Made by a program: the position numbers and the translations under genes
Source: Chromobacterium phragmitis
Lineage (GTDB): Bacteria > Pseudomonadota > Gammaproteobacteria > Burkholderiales > Chromobacteriaceae
Assembly (NCBI RefSeq): GCF_003325475.1
Contig: NZ_CP029495.1
Span: 868,001-932,000, forward strand
Direction of reading: 5' to 3'
Length of the DNA stretch: 64,000 nucleotides
Notes under the pieces: model-generated
Databases searched by the model: none
Seen by the model: the letters and a program-made list of their open reading frames with translations, nothing else
What the model was told of the DNA's origin: nothing
Shown: positions 23,783 through 33,005 of the stretch, piece after piece
Layout: every line of letters starts with the position of its first letter
Position numbering within the stretch: position 1 is the first letter of the stretch

Positions 23783-26700
23783 TCAGCCGTGCAGCACGCG
23801 CAGCCAGTCCTCGTAGTGATCGTCTAGCCAGTAGTCGCTTCCAACCCAGGCTCGCAAGCGATCGCCATCCTTCGCCAGCGCATCCAGATCGTGGACGCGC
23901 GCGCGTATCGCCTCCACCCACGCCTCAGCGCGGTTGGGCACGCGGCAAACCGGCGCCTGGTTGCTCTGGTAGGGATAGATGTCGGTGCACACCACCGGCC
24001 AGCCCAGCACGCCATACTCCAATAGCCGCAGATTGCTCTTGGCCTCGTTGAAGGGATTGACCTCCAAGGGCGCCACTGCCAGATCTAGATTGAGAGAGGC
24101 CATTTTTTCCGGATATTGCGAGAATGGCACCGGCTGGTGGAATTCCTTCACATAGGGCTTGAACTGCGGCAGGGTCATGCCCATCAGCACCCAATCCACT
24201 TCTTGATGGGTCTGCTTCATCACTTCCAGCAGCAATTCCAGATCGCCGCGGTGCTGCGACGCGCCGACCCAGCCCACCCGCGGCTTGTCGCCGGCTCGGC
24301 GCTCGGATTTCAGCTGCTGCCATACGCTCTTGCGCAGCCGGTTCGGAATCACCTCGATCCGCTCTATCATGCCCTTGCAGAAATGCAGCAGAGGCTCGGT
24401 CGAAACCACCAGCGCGTCGCAATGCTTCAACGACTGGCGCAAACGCTGTTTGGCGTCCGGGAATTGCCACTTCCACAAATCGTACAAGTCGCTCTTCAAC
24501 GGCAAGCCTCCCACCATGTCGTCAATGCCGAGCACGATCCGAAGCTGCGGCAGGAAACGGCGGTAGTTCTGCATGGCGAACTGGAGCTCGTCGGTGATCG
24601 CGGTATGCATCAGCAAGGTATCCGGCGCCAGGCGCGCCAGCTCGACAATGGAGGGCAGGCCGCGCATCGGCTGCAAGATCTCCCCATCCAGCTTGCCTTT
24701 TTCCTGCAGCACCGACAGTGGCATGCTGAGGCGGTACTCACCGCTGCCGCCCGGAACCGGCATGCCCAATACCCGCTTGCGGCCAGGAATCAACGGGTCC
24801 CAAGAGGCATGGCGATCGGCATCCGGCTCCATTTTGCGGGTACGCAGCGATAAATGGCGGTTATAGCCGGGATCGCGCTTGAGCAACGGTAGCCAGCGCT
24901 CCAAAACCGTGAACATTTCATCGTGCTCGCGCACGGTGGCCTCTAGCGCCACCCGCGGGTCGCGGGTCACTTTCTTGATCGTCTTGCCGTGGTGGTGGTA
25001 CATCACCGCGTAAGGATTGTAGACATTGCGCCATCCGGCTTGCTGCACCTTGACGCAGAAATCGACGTCGTTGAACCAAATTTGGAAATTGGCCTCATCC
25101 ATCCCTCCCACCTGCTGGTAAACAGACTTGGAAATCAACAGGCAGGCCGCGGTCACCGCGGAATAATTCTGCATCGTCTGCGCGCGGTTCATATAGCCCG
25201 GCAGGTTGATATCTTGAGACTCGAACGCATGCGCGGCGACCGCGAACAGCGCGCCGGGCATGCCCAACACGATGCCCGCATGCTGCACCTGCCCGATTTC
25301 CGGGTACAGCAGGCGTGCGCCCACCGCGCCCACGCCCGGCTGCTGCGCGGTGGCCAACATGCGGGTCAGCCAGTTGCCCAGCACCACCTCGGTGTCGTTA
25401 TTGAGCAGCAGCACGTATTCGCCCCGAGACTGCTCAACCCCCATATTGCATTGGGCCGAAAAATTGAACGGCGCGTCGTAGGGCAGAATGCGCACCCGGT
25501 CCGGATAGCGCTGTTGCAGGTCCTGATAATACTCCAACGTCTCCGGCTGCTCGGAACGGTTGTCTATCACCAGCAGTTCGAAGTTTTGATAGTCGGTCTT
25601 GTCGAACAAGCCTTCGATGCAGGGTTCCAGCACTTCCAATTTGTCCCGGTTCGGGATGATGATGGAGATCAGAGAGTCGTTTTGAAGCTGGTATTCGTAA
25701 TGATAGGTGCCCGTCACCAGCCCCGGTCTGACCGCCACCGGGTAGCCGCAACGCTGGCCATGGTTTTCCAGCGCCACCTGGCGCGAAGCATGGCCCAAGT
25801 GATCGAACTCGGGGTCGACCCAAGGCAGGGACAGCAGCATGTCGTCGATGTGGGCCGCCATCGACGGTCCATAACTTTCCAGCAACCGCAGGGTCAAATC
25901 GTAGCTGTAAGCCTCTGGATAGGGCTGGACGCCGCCAATCCGGACCAACGCCTGGGTGGAAAAAGCCCCGGCATGGCCGATGTAGTCCATCGAACGCAGA
26001 TAATCCGGCGAAAAATCCGGACGGAACGCGGGCAAGAAGCGCTCGCCCATAGGCGATACGACATCGCTGTCGCAATACACCATCACCTTGTCCGGATTCT
26101 GGTGGATCGCTTCGCCCATGCGCAACAGCGTCTGCGGCTGCAGGCGGAAACCGGCCGGCAGCAACCAGGTCCAATCCGCCTGCCGGTCCGCGATGTAGCC
26201 ATTGATCGCCGCCGCCACCGCGTTGGCGTCATCCATGCCCGGCACGCGGGCCCAGCCTAATTGGCCGCTGCTGGAGAATACCGGATCCGGCGCGTCCCAA
26301 TCCGCCACCACCAGCAACCGCCAATGCGGATACAGCTGCTTCTCCAGCGCGGTGATCGAGTGCCCCAGCAACGCCTGTTTTTCCTTGGGGGCCAGCACGA
26401 TCAGGTTGAATAGCGGATGGCTTTGCCACACGGTCATCATCCGCTCGGCCAATTGCTCGGCATGCACCTCGCGGAAGTTATGGTTCTTCAGCCAGCGCAT
26501 GTAATTGAGCTGGCTCACTTGGTCGCTATTGCTACTTCTTCCCAAGAAGGGTTTGCCCAGCGTCATCGGCATGGTTTGCCGCAACTCCAGTGGCAGCACG
26601 CTGTTCCATGCGTCCAGATAGTCGCCGATTACGTTTTCCAAGCAGCAGGCGCCTATGGCTTGCTCCCGCGCCCGCGTCGCCAACGCTCTGCGTTCGACCT

Positions 26701-27634
26701 CATTCTCAATCAACTCGGAAATCGCTTCGAACCAGGCATCGGGATTGTTCTCGACCACTTTCGCCAGCCCCGTCCCCTTCAGCGAGGCGTAAGGAGGCGC
26801 ATCGGATACCACCGAGGCTGCGCCGACGATGGAATAGTCCAGCCATTTGATGTCTGACTTGCAATCGTTGAAGTCGTCGCGGCTCAGTGGCGCCAAGCCG
26901 ATATCCAGGCGCAAGGAAGCCAAATGGGCGAAATACTCGTGATACATCACCCAATCAGGCACCAAGCGCACCCCCTTGCGCCCCACCATGGCCTGGGGCA
27001 CATCGCCCCAGAACACAAATTTGACCAAGCCCGCGTAGTAGCTGTAAATCCGCGTCAGCGCCGGCGCGATCATGCTCAGGTCTTTGCCATGGGTGCTGGT
27101 GCCGGCAAATCCAATCACCACCTGGCCATCCTGGGCAGGCATCGGCTCGACGACGCGATGCCGGCTTACCGCGTTGCGCAGCACCGCAACCCGAGGATTG
27201 ATGGAGCGCGCTTTTTCTGCCATCAACTTGGTGCTGACCGTCACCAGATGGCATTGCGGCATCAACCAATTGATGTATTCAACGTACTGATAATTGTCCT
27301 CATACATCGGATTGCTTGGCGGCAAGCCCGGCAGCCAATCGTCCATCTCCAAGACGATGGGCTTGCCAGACGCCAGCATCTGTTCGATCAATGGTTTGGT
27401 CAGGTGCGTAATGAACCAGCGCTGAACGATGAAAAAATCCATCGAGGCGATGAAGTGCTCATCGCTATCGAAACCGTAGTCCCCCAGAAACCGCGCACGC
27501 TCGATACTATGGTAAAAATAGGTATCGATCGCGCCGGCCAGCAGTGACAACGGGTCGGCAATGCGCAGCTTGAAACAAGCGAACTCGACAAAATCCCGTG
27601 ACAGAATCCCTACGCGCGGCTTTCTCTTTTGCAT
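23783..27634 (-). CDS. Giant multi-domain glycosyltransferase
   Basis: About 1283 residues with four recognisable parts. Residues 5-350 are a GT4-like fold (glycan-phosphorylase-style C lobe GFAGTSTHGKDLSMI, LDIGLAPLSRDDFNDCKSDIKWLDYS). About 405-620 is a degenerate GT2 domain (YCDSDVV near 521). About 655-890 is a full GT2 domain with LLLNNDTE (DxD-like) near 742-749 and an acceptor/base loop FNDVDFC. About 955-1283 is a second GT4-like domain (GWVGASQHRGDLELLLEV, NEAKSNLRLLEYGVLGWP). No signal peptide or TM helix, so cytoplasmic. It could add several sugars in turn. ATG 27634 has AGGG 9 nt upstream; ATG 27643 is the alternative. It is the last gene of the operon and next to the flagellins, which suggests flagellin or O-chain glycosylation. 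Confidence 0.88.
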   Translation of the reverse strand: MQKRKPRVGILSRDFVEFACFKLRIADPLSLLAGAIDTYFYHSIERARFLGDYGFDSDEHFIASMDFFIVQRWFITHLTKPLIEQMLASGKPIVLEMDDWLPGLPPSNPMYEDNYQYVEYINWLMPQCHLVTVSTKLMAEKARSINPRVAVLRNAVSRHRVVEPMPAQDGQVVIGFAGTSTHGKDLSMIAPALTRIYSYYAGLVKFVFWGDVPQAMVGRKGVRLVPDWVMYHEYFAHLASLRLDIGLAPLSRDDFNDCKSDIKWLDYSIVGAASVVSDAPPYASLKGTGLAKVVENNPDAWFEAISELIENEVERRALATRAREQAIGACCLENVIGDYLDAWNSVLPLELRQTMPMTLGKPFLGRSSNSDQVSQLNYMRWLKNHNFREVHAEQLAERMMTVWQSHPLFNLIVLAPKEKQALLGHSITALEKQLYPHWRLLVVADWDAPDPVFSSSGQLGWARVPGMDDANAVAAAINGYIADRQADWTWLLPAGFRLQPQTLLRMGEAIHQNPDKVMVYCDSDVVSPMGERFLPAFRPDFSPDYLRSMDYIGHAGAFSTQALVRIGGVQPYPEAYSYDLTLRLLESYGPSMAAHIDDMLLSLPWVDPEFDHLGHASRQVALENHGQRCGYPVAVRPGLVTGTYHYEYQLQNDSLISIIIPNRDKLEVLEPCIEGLFDKTDYQNFELLVIDNRSEQPETLEYYQDLQQRYPDRVRILPYDAPFNFSAQCNMGVEQSRGEYVLLLNNDTEVVLGNWLTRMLATAQQPGVGAVGARLLYPEIGQVQHAGIVLGMPGALFAVAAHAFESQDINLPGYMNRAQTMQNYSAVTAACLLISKSVYQQVGGMDEANFQIWFNDVDFCVKVQQAGWRNVYNPYAVMYHHHGKTIKKVTRDPRVALEATVREHDEMFTVLERWLPLLKRDPGYNRHLSLRTRKMEPDADRHASWDPLIPGRKRVLGMPVPGGSGEYRLSMPLSVLQEKGKLDGEILQPMRGLPSIVELARLAPDTLLMHTAITDELQFAMQNYRRFLPQLRIVLGIDDMVGGLPLKSDLYDLWKWQFPDAKQRLRQSLKHCDALVVSTEPLLHFCKGMIERIEVIPNRLRKSVWQQLKSERRAGDKPRVGWVGASQHRGDLELLLEVMKQTHQEVDWVLMGMTLPQFKPYVKEFHQPVPFSQYPEKMASLNLDLAVAPLEVNPFNEAKSNLRLLEYGVLGWPVVCTDIYPYQSNQAPVCRVPNRAEAWVEAIRARVHDLDALAKDGDRLRAWVGSDYWLDDHYEDWLRVLHG

Positions 27635-27703
27635 TCTGTTCATCCCTATTTCGCAAGCGCCCGGCAAGGGCGCATCAACTGGATGACGGCGACGCGCCGC
27701 CTG

Positions 27704-29707
27704 CTAGGCTTTCTCCAACAGCAAATAGAATTGCAGCGTGCACATTTCCTGCATTTCCTCGTGGGTGACGTTCTTGATCACCATCTTTTCCACCTCGATA
27801 TTGCACGGCAGCGAGCCCTGGGCGCGCTCCATCAGCGGCAGCAAGCGCGTATCCAGCGCGTTTTTCTTGGCCAGCACCCGATAGCCGGTCTCGCGGCAAA
27901 ACTTCTGGATTTCTTTCTCGGTGAAAAATCGGATGTGGGTGATATCAAGCAAGCCCTCCCGGGCATAAGTCCAATTGCCCTTCATCAGCTCCCCGATCAA
28001 CACCAGATTGCGGACATTGGGAATGCTGACCACCACCTGCCCCTTTTCCGACAGGTATTCTCGCAGTTTCACCATCACTCGCCACGGGTCATACATGTGT
28101 TCCAGCACATCGGCCAGCAGCGCCATGTCCAGCGAGCCCTTGGCAATGCCTTCCCGCTCGAGGTCGAAATCCTCGAACATGCCCACCAGCACCTTGTCCA
28201 GCCTGCGGCTGGCCAACTCCGCGGCGGCCTTGTTGGTTTCAATGCCCCAAACCTGGCAATCCGGAAAACGCAGCTTGGCCAGCGCGCCGTTGGCGCCGCC
28301 GGCGCAGCCGATGTCCAGCATCAGCTTGGGCCGATTGGCTATCATGTCGATCAGATCCTGGCGGCCGGTGGTGTGATAACCCGCCGTCACGTCGTGCGAC
28401 TCGACGCTCAGGTATTCCTGCCAGACGTATTGGCCCTGCTTTTCCGGGAAGCGCAAAGCCAATTGGTCGACCAGCTCCACCAGCCTGGAAGTGGCTTTTC
28501 CATCCACCCCGGCATTGAAAAACTCGCGCCGCGCCGCAGCGGCCTCCAGCAGGCTCTTGCGGAACTCGGCATCGGCGATCAGCTTGGCCAGCGCCAGCGC
28601 CACGTCCTGGGCTTCCAGGGTCAACACGCCATCGTTGGCGCCGAAGCTGCCCCCGGCCACGCTGCCGAAATCGCTGAGCACATTGATGGCGGGCGTGCCG
28701 GCCAGCACCGCCTCGATCGACAAATTGGAGTCATAGGACACCACCGCGTCGCCGGCCGCCGCCCAGTATTTGGAATCGCTGACCGCATAGCGGACGCAAT
28801 CGCCGACGCCCAGCTTCTCCGCCACGGCGAAAAAGTTTTCCCGCAGCCGATCCGCGCCAGCCATCGCGGTCACTCGGTCCTTGTACACCAGCCAGGCATT
28901 GCCGAAACCGCCCTCCCGCAACTGCTGGATGGCGAGGCAGGCCTCCATCATCTGCTGCAGCGAATCGCGATCGTCCAGAAAGCTCAGCCCCGCGTTCCAG
29001 GTAGAGCCCCAGACGATCCACTGGCCATCCAGCGGCAAATTGAAGGAAGCCGCGACGCTGGCCCGGATTTCGTCCCGCTTGGCGCTCATCGCCGGAATCA
29101 CGTCCCAGCCGGCCTCGCCGACGACGAAGAGATTGCCCGCCGGCACGCCCAAATCCAGAAAATACTCAACGCTCCGGTTGCTGGGCAGCGCCAGATAATC
29201 GGACACCACTTCCTCGCCGATGTAATCGCGCCCCATGCCGGTGCCATGCACCACCTGCAACACGGGGATTTTCTTGCGGCGGGACCAGAGCGCCAGCGAT
29301 TTGCCGTCTCGCAACACATCCTCGTTGAGCAGCGTGATCTCGATGTCGCACATCGCCGAAATGTCGTCCAGCACTTTGAACAAGCCGCGCACCGCCGGCA
29401 AATCCCGCCGCAACGCTTGCAGCAAGGCTTCTTTCACCCGGGGGTCCGTCGCGCCCGGACTCAACTCGCAGACAAAGCCATTCTGCTCCACCCGTTCCAG
29501 CAACGGCTGGATCTCCTCGACCATGCCCAAATCGGCCGACAGCGGCAGCGGAATCAGCTCGCTGCCCGCCTCTTGGACCGCTTGCCGCAGAGTGTCGTTG
29601 ATCATGTAGTCGGGCACGAAGACCACTCGGTTGCGCCCCTGCAGATATTGCGTCAATACCGGCAGGTTTTTTTCCCATAGCGCATAGATCAAGGCAGTCG
29701 GCTTCAT
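27704..29707 (-). CDS. Fusion of glycosyltransferase-like domain and SAM methyltransferase
   Basis: 667 residues. The first about 430 form an unfamiliar GT-B-like module (PVLQVVHGTGMGRDYIGEE, IVWGSTWNAGLSFLDDRD, AAGDAVVSYDSNLSIEAVLAG), comparable in style to surface-polymer transferases such as CDP-glycerophosphotransferase-type enzymes. Residues about 450-660 are a class I methyltransferase: motif I MLDIGCAGGANGALAKL, post-I GIETNKAAAELA, motif IV DMALLADVLEHMYDPW, then a ubiG-like PGGxVVVSIPN equivalent. It overlaps the upstream methyltransferase gene by ATGA. A coupled transfer-and-methylation role on a nonulosonate or flagellin glycan is inferred, not shown. Confidence 0.78.
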   Translation of the reverse strand: MKPTALIYALWEKNLPVLTQYLQGRNRVVFVPDYMINDTLRQAVQEAGSELIPLPLSADLGMVEEIQPLLERVEQNGFVCELSPGATDPRVKEALLQALRRDLPAVRGLFKVLDDISAMCDIEITLLNEDVLRDGKSLALWSRRKKIPVLQVVHGTGMGRDYIGEEVVSDYLALPSNRSVEYFLDLGVPAGNLFVVGEAGWDVIPAMSAKRDEIRASVAASFNLPLDGQWIVWGSTWNAGLSFLDDRDSLQQMMEACLAIQQLREGGFGNAWLVYKDRVTAMAGADRLRENFFAVAEKLGVGDCVRYAVSDSKYWAAAGDAVVSYDSNLSIEAVLAGTPAINVLSDFGSVAGGSFGANDGVLTLEAQDVALALAKLIADAEFRKSLLEAAAARREFFNAGVDGKATSRLVELVDQLALRFPEKQGQYVWQEYLSVESHDVTAGYHTTGRQDLIDMIANRPKLMLDIGCAGGANGALAKLRFPDCQVWGIETNKAAAELASRRLDKVLVGMFEDFDLEREGIAKGSLDMALLADVLEHMYDPWRVMVKLREYLSEKGQVVVSIPNVRNLVLIGELMKGNWTYAREGLLDITHIRFFTEKEIQKFCRETGYRVLAKKNALDTRLLPLMERAQGSLPCNIEVEKMVIKNVTHEEMQEMCTLQFYLLLEKA

Positions 29708-30963
29708 TCCGCGTCTCCGGCTGGCGGCTGCGACAGCAGCGCGACCAGGTTTCTCTGCAGTTGGTATTCCAGGCTGGCGGGAAGAGACTCGCCATCCAGC
29801 TCGCAATAGGGTTTCATTTCGTCCGAACGATGCCATTCCTTGACAAAGCTCTGGATATTTCGATCCCAAAACTCTCCCGTGCTCCAGCCATTCAGCCGGG
29901 AGCCATGGGAAGGAGCCAAATCCTGCCAATCGAGAGCATCCAGCCGTCCCAGGCAGCTGGACATCAGCATATAGGCGATGCCGCGATTGCGCGCTCGGGA
30001 CAGCAAATTGTCGAAGGTCTGCCGCCACGCGTCCGGCGGCATATTGAGCCAGGGCGCCAGGTCATCCAGCCGAATGGGCGACGCGCTCTGCAAATAGCCG
30101 CTCAGTTGCCTGTCCTGATCCAGCCACAACTGGTTGGCTTGCTCATCCGGGCTGTTTTCCAGCACCACCATGAAACGGCCGGTGGCGATGGCGCTCAAGC
30201 AACCGAAGAAGTGCTGCTCGATGAATACCGCCAGCTCCAGCAAGCTGTCATCGCTGGCCAGCCATGTCATCTGCCTTCGCCACCAGGCGGAATTCTGCAG
30301 CGGCATGGAGAAAGCGGGATGGCGATACTCGCCGCAGATGAAACTGCCGTACGGCACGATGCCCAATACTTTCAAGCCCACTTCATTGGCGGCCGAACAT
30401 AGCCGCTCTCCGGACAGGTGCATATTGAAGGCGTTCGCCCCCTGCTCCATCAACTCTTCCACCGTCACGTTCCGCCCGCGGGCGAAGCTCAGATGGTCCA
30501 GCGAGTAGATGTCGAAAATCAGCCGCCCGCCCGGACGCACCACCCGCTTCCACTCCTGCAGCACCGGCTCCACATGCGGGAAATGCGTCATCACGTTCAA
30601 GGAAATAAGGCTGTCGAAGCTTTGATCGTCGAACGGCAACTGCTGCACATCGCCCTGCTTCAACGTGATGGGCTGGCCGCCGGCCAAACGCTGGCATTCG
30701 TCCAGCATCGCCTGGGAGCTATCCGTTCCGGATAGCCGGTAGCCCTTGGCGATCAGCGGCAAAGAGGCGCGGCCGGTGCCGATGCCGACGTCCAGCACAT
30801 CCTGCCCGCTCAAAAACCGCTCGCACAGCTCGATCTCGACGATATTCTTCAAGCGGTTGGTATCCACATTCTGCACCATGCGCTGGGAATACCAGGCCAC
30901 CATATTCCGGTCTTTCCAGGCATCGGTCTTCCAGCTGATCAAATCCTGCTCGCTAGTACTCAT
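29704..30963 (-). CDS. SAM-dependent methyltransferase with long C-terminal extension
   Basis: 419 residues. The first 170 or so are a class I methyltransferase of the UbiE/Methyltransf_11 type: QDVLDVGIGTGRASLPL (motif I), LSGTDSSQAMLDECQ, FDSLISLNVMTHFPHVEP (motif IV) and VVRPGGRLIFDIY. The remaining 200 residues are not recognised and lack membrane segments. Coupled by ATGA overlap to the fusion gene downstream. Sugar O- or N-methylation is the likely chemistry given the operon. Confidence 0.85.
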   Translation of the reverse strand: MSTSEQDLISWKTDAWKDRNMVAWYSQRMVQNVDTNRLKNIVEIELCERFLSGQDVLDVGIGTGRASLPLIAKGYRLSGTDSSQAMLDECQRLAGGQPITLKQGDVQQLPFDDQSFDSLISLNVMTHFPHVEPVLQEWKRVVRPGGRLIFDIYSLDHLSFARGRNVTVEELMEQGANAFNMHLSGERLCSAANEVGLKVLGIVPYGSFICGEYRHPAFSMPLQNSAWWRRQMTWLASDDSLLELAVFIEQHFFGCLSAIATGRFMVVLENSPDEQANQLWLDQDRQLSGYLQSASPIRLDDLAPWLNMPPDAWRQTFDNLLSRARNRGIAYMLMSSCLGRLDALDWQDLAPSHGSRLNGWSTGEFWDRNIQSFVKEWHRSDEMKPYCELDGESLPASLEYQLQRNLVALLSQPPAGDAE

Positions 30964-30984
30964 GATGTGTTGTCTCCAGGAATC

Positions 30985-31653
30985 TCAAATCTCGCGATGA
31001 CGGAACAGGACAAAGGCCTCGGCGGCGGCAAAGCCCGCGCTCGCGCCGCGCCATGCGGCCAGATGGCCGGCGCCTTCGATGGAGCGGGGATGCGGAAACG
31101 CCCGCATCTCTCCGGCATAGGCAGCCAGGGCCGCCTGCTTTCTCTCCAGCTGCCCGCCAATATCGATGAACCAATTGGGCGCGAACGGCGAGCCGGACCA
31201 CTCGGTGGATGAAGGCACTTCGAAGCAGAGTATTGTCCGCACGCAATGGCCAGGCAAGGGACGGCAGGCGGTGACCGCCGCGTGATGAGTGACGCGATGA
31301 TCCACATTCAAGTCATTGGCGAAGTGGGTATAGACAATCTCGGGAAGCAAGCTGGATACCTTCGCCTCCACCGCCTTGACCAGATCCAGCAGATCGACGC
31401 CGTCCAACCGGTTGTCGGGAAAGTCGAGCAAGGTCAGCGACGACACGCCCAACAGCCGATTCGCGCGATCGGCCGCCCCGCGCAGCGCCGCGAACGCCTC
31501 CTGGCCAGCCTCTCCCCGGCTGTTCAAGCCTTGCGCCAGGATCAGCACATGCACTTCGTCGCCCTGATCGGCATGCGCGGCCATCGCCCCGCCGCACCCC
31601 AGCACCTCGTCGTCGGGATGCGCCGCCACCACCAGCACTTTTCGTTTCGTCAT
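30985..31653 (-). CDS. PIG-L/LmbE-family deacetylase
   Basis: 222 residues. It carries the zinc motif VAAHPDDEVLGCGG near the N-terminus and THFANDLNVDHRVTHHAAVTA further on, which supplies the third ligand His and the catalytic Asp/His pair. Members remove N-acetyl groups from amino sugars such as GlcNAc-PI or bacillithiol and mycothiol precursors. In this operon it could de-acetylate the amino sugar before another acyl group or methyl is added. Start ATG 31653, overlapping the upstream gene by ATGA. Confidence 0.9.
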   Translation of the reverse strand: MTKRKVLVVAAHPDDEVLGCGGAMAAHADQGDEVHVLILAQGLNSRGEAGQEAFAALRGAADRANRLLGVSSLTLLDFPDNRLDGVDLLDLVKAVEAKVSSLLPEIVYTHFANDLNVDHRVTHHAAVTACRPLPGHCVRTILCFEVPSSTEWSGSPFAPNWFIDIGGQLERKQAALAAYAGEMRAFPHPRSIEGAGHLAAWRGASAGFAAAEAFVLFRHREI

Positions 31654-32312
31654 GGTTTCCGCACCACAAAGCTCCACATCGCCAACGTGGCCGGCTCGGG
31701 AGCGAATCGCTCAATGGTTTTCTCTTCCATCGCCAGCCATTCCCAACCCGCGAACAAATCCCGCAGATGCCCGCTATCGCTGAAGTGCACGCGCCCTACG
31801 CCGCCGAACGCGCCTTGCTCGTAATCTCGCCGCGTCCAAGCGTCCTCAGCGGCGGCTCCGCGGCCATAATCCGCATGCCGCGTAGAGAACCAATCCACCC
31901 CGATATAGAGGCCGCCGGGGACGAGGCACTCGCGGACCCGGGCAAGCGCCAGACGGATATCCCGCTCGCAGTTATGGGTCAAGGCCGCCCGATCGACCAC
32001 CAAGTCGAAAGCGCCGGAGAAGGGCAACTCGGCGGTAAAGTCGGCCACCCGCACCGCGTCTTGCAGCATCGGGAAATCCCGCGCGGCCTGAGCCGCCGCG
32101 GAGGCGCTGCCTTCCACCGCGAAATAGCGCCAGCCCTGCGCCAGAAAAAAAGGAATGTTGGCGCCCACTCCGCACCCCAGCTCCAATATGCGGGCCTCGG
32201 ACGGCAAATGGCGCGCATGCCTCCGGCACAAGCTGACCAGATCGGACCACGGCCAGCGGCTCAGATGCGCGCCGCTGGAAAATTGCCGCTCCCATTCCGG
32301 GGAAAAACCCAT
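31650..32312 (-). CDS. Class I SAM-dependent methyltransferase
   Basis: 220 residues with motif I ARILELGCGVGANIPFF, acidic loop AVEGSASAAAQ, motif IV FDLVVDRAALTHNC and LVPGGLYIGVDWFS. The fold is short, without extra domains. It resembles methyltransferases found in polysaccharide clusters. It lies 9 nt after the WbqC-like gene and overlaps the deacetylase gene by ATGA. Confidence 0.85.
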   Translation of the reverse strand: MGFSPEWERQFSSGAHLSRWPWSDLVSLCRRHARHLPSEARILELGCGVGANIPFFLAQGWRYFAVEGSASAAAQAARDFPMLQDAVRVADFTAELPFSGAFDLVVDRAALTHNCERDIRLALARVRECLVPGGLYIGVDWFSTRHADYGRGAAAEDAWTRRDYEQGAFGGVGRVHFSDSGHLRDLFAGWEWLAMEEKTIERFAPEPATLAMWSFVVRKP

Positions 32313-32321
32313 CGCGCCTCC

Positions 32322-33005
32322 TTAGGATGGAAAACCGGCGCCTGGATCGGCGCGATTCATCCACCAATCCAACACCGACAAGCCGGGCTCAAATGCGCCG
32401 TATAGTTGCGGGTACGGCGCCGGCGTGAAGGACTGGTAATCGATGGCGATCCCCGCCTCCGCGAAATCCTGCTCGCGCAGATAATTCCGCCCCAATGCGC
32501 CCGATAAATAATGGTCGGCATCAAAATGCCGGCACAAATCCAATACCAAATCCGACTTTTTCCCTAATTCTGACAGCTGGCTGCTGCGCGCCAAGCGGGT
32601 ATCGATTTGCAGTTCCGCCAGCCAGAATTGCAGCTGCGCCCAGCAAAACTCGGCCAGATTGCGGCTTGGCATCCGGTACAACGGCTCCAGCCTGGCGAAC
32701 TTGGCGCGAAAATCCGGCGCCTTGGCGTAGTTGGTCGCGATCGCGCGCAAATGCTTGTCCCGCCATGGCTGGGCATCATCCATCTCCGTATCACGCAGCG
32801 AGGATCGCAGGTGGCCCTTCTGCCTGACGGGTATCGTCAGCCATTGTCCGCCGCCCGGCCCCTTTATCCTGTTGCGATTGATGAAGCTGTTGCGTTCGAA
32901 CTGCACGGTATCGAGAAACACGAACACATCGGCCCGAGCGATCTTGTCGAAATAGCCCAACCAGGGCAGATAAGCCGGTTGATGGGCGGATAGCGTGAAC
33001 GTCAC
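32322..33005 (-). CDS. WbqC-like protein
   Basis: 227 residues of the WbqC family, common in O-antigen and nonulosonate clusters and thought to work in amino-acid or acyl decoration of sugars; the biochemical role is poorly defined. It begins LSAHQPAYLPWLGYFDKIARADVFVFLDTVQFERNSFINRNRIK, the family signature. A GTG start at 33005 is chosen because it overlaps the upstream stop as GTGA and conservation begins at residue 5. Confidence 0.88.
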   Translation of the reverse strand: MTFTLSAHQPAYLPWLGYFDKIARADVFVFLDTVQFERNSFINRNRIKGPGGGQWLTIPVRQKGHLRSSLRDTEMDDAQPWRDKHLRAIATNYAKAPDFRAKFARLEPLYRMPSRNLAEFCWAQLQFWLAELQIDTRLARSSQLSELGKKSDLVLDLCRHFDADHYLSGALGRNYLREQDFAEAGIAIDYQSFTPAPYPQLYGAFEPGLSVLDWWMNRADPGAGFPS

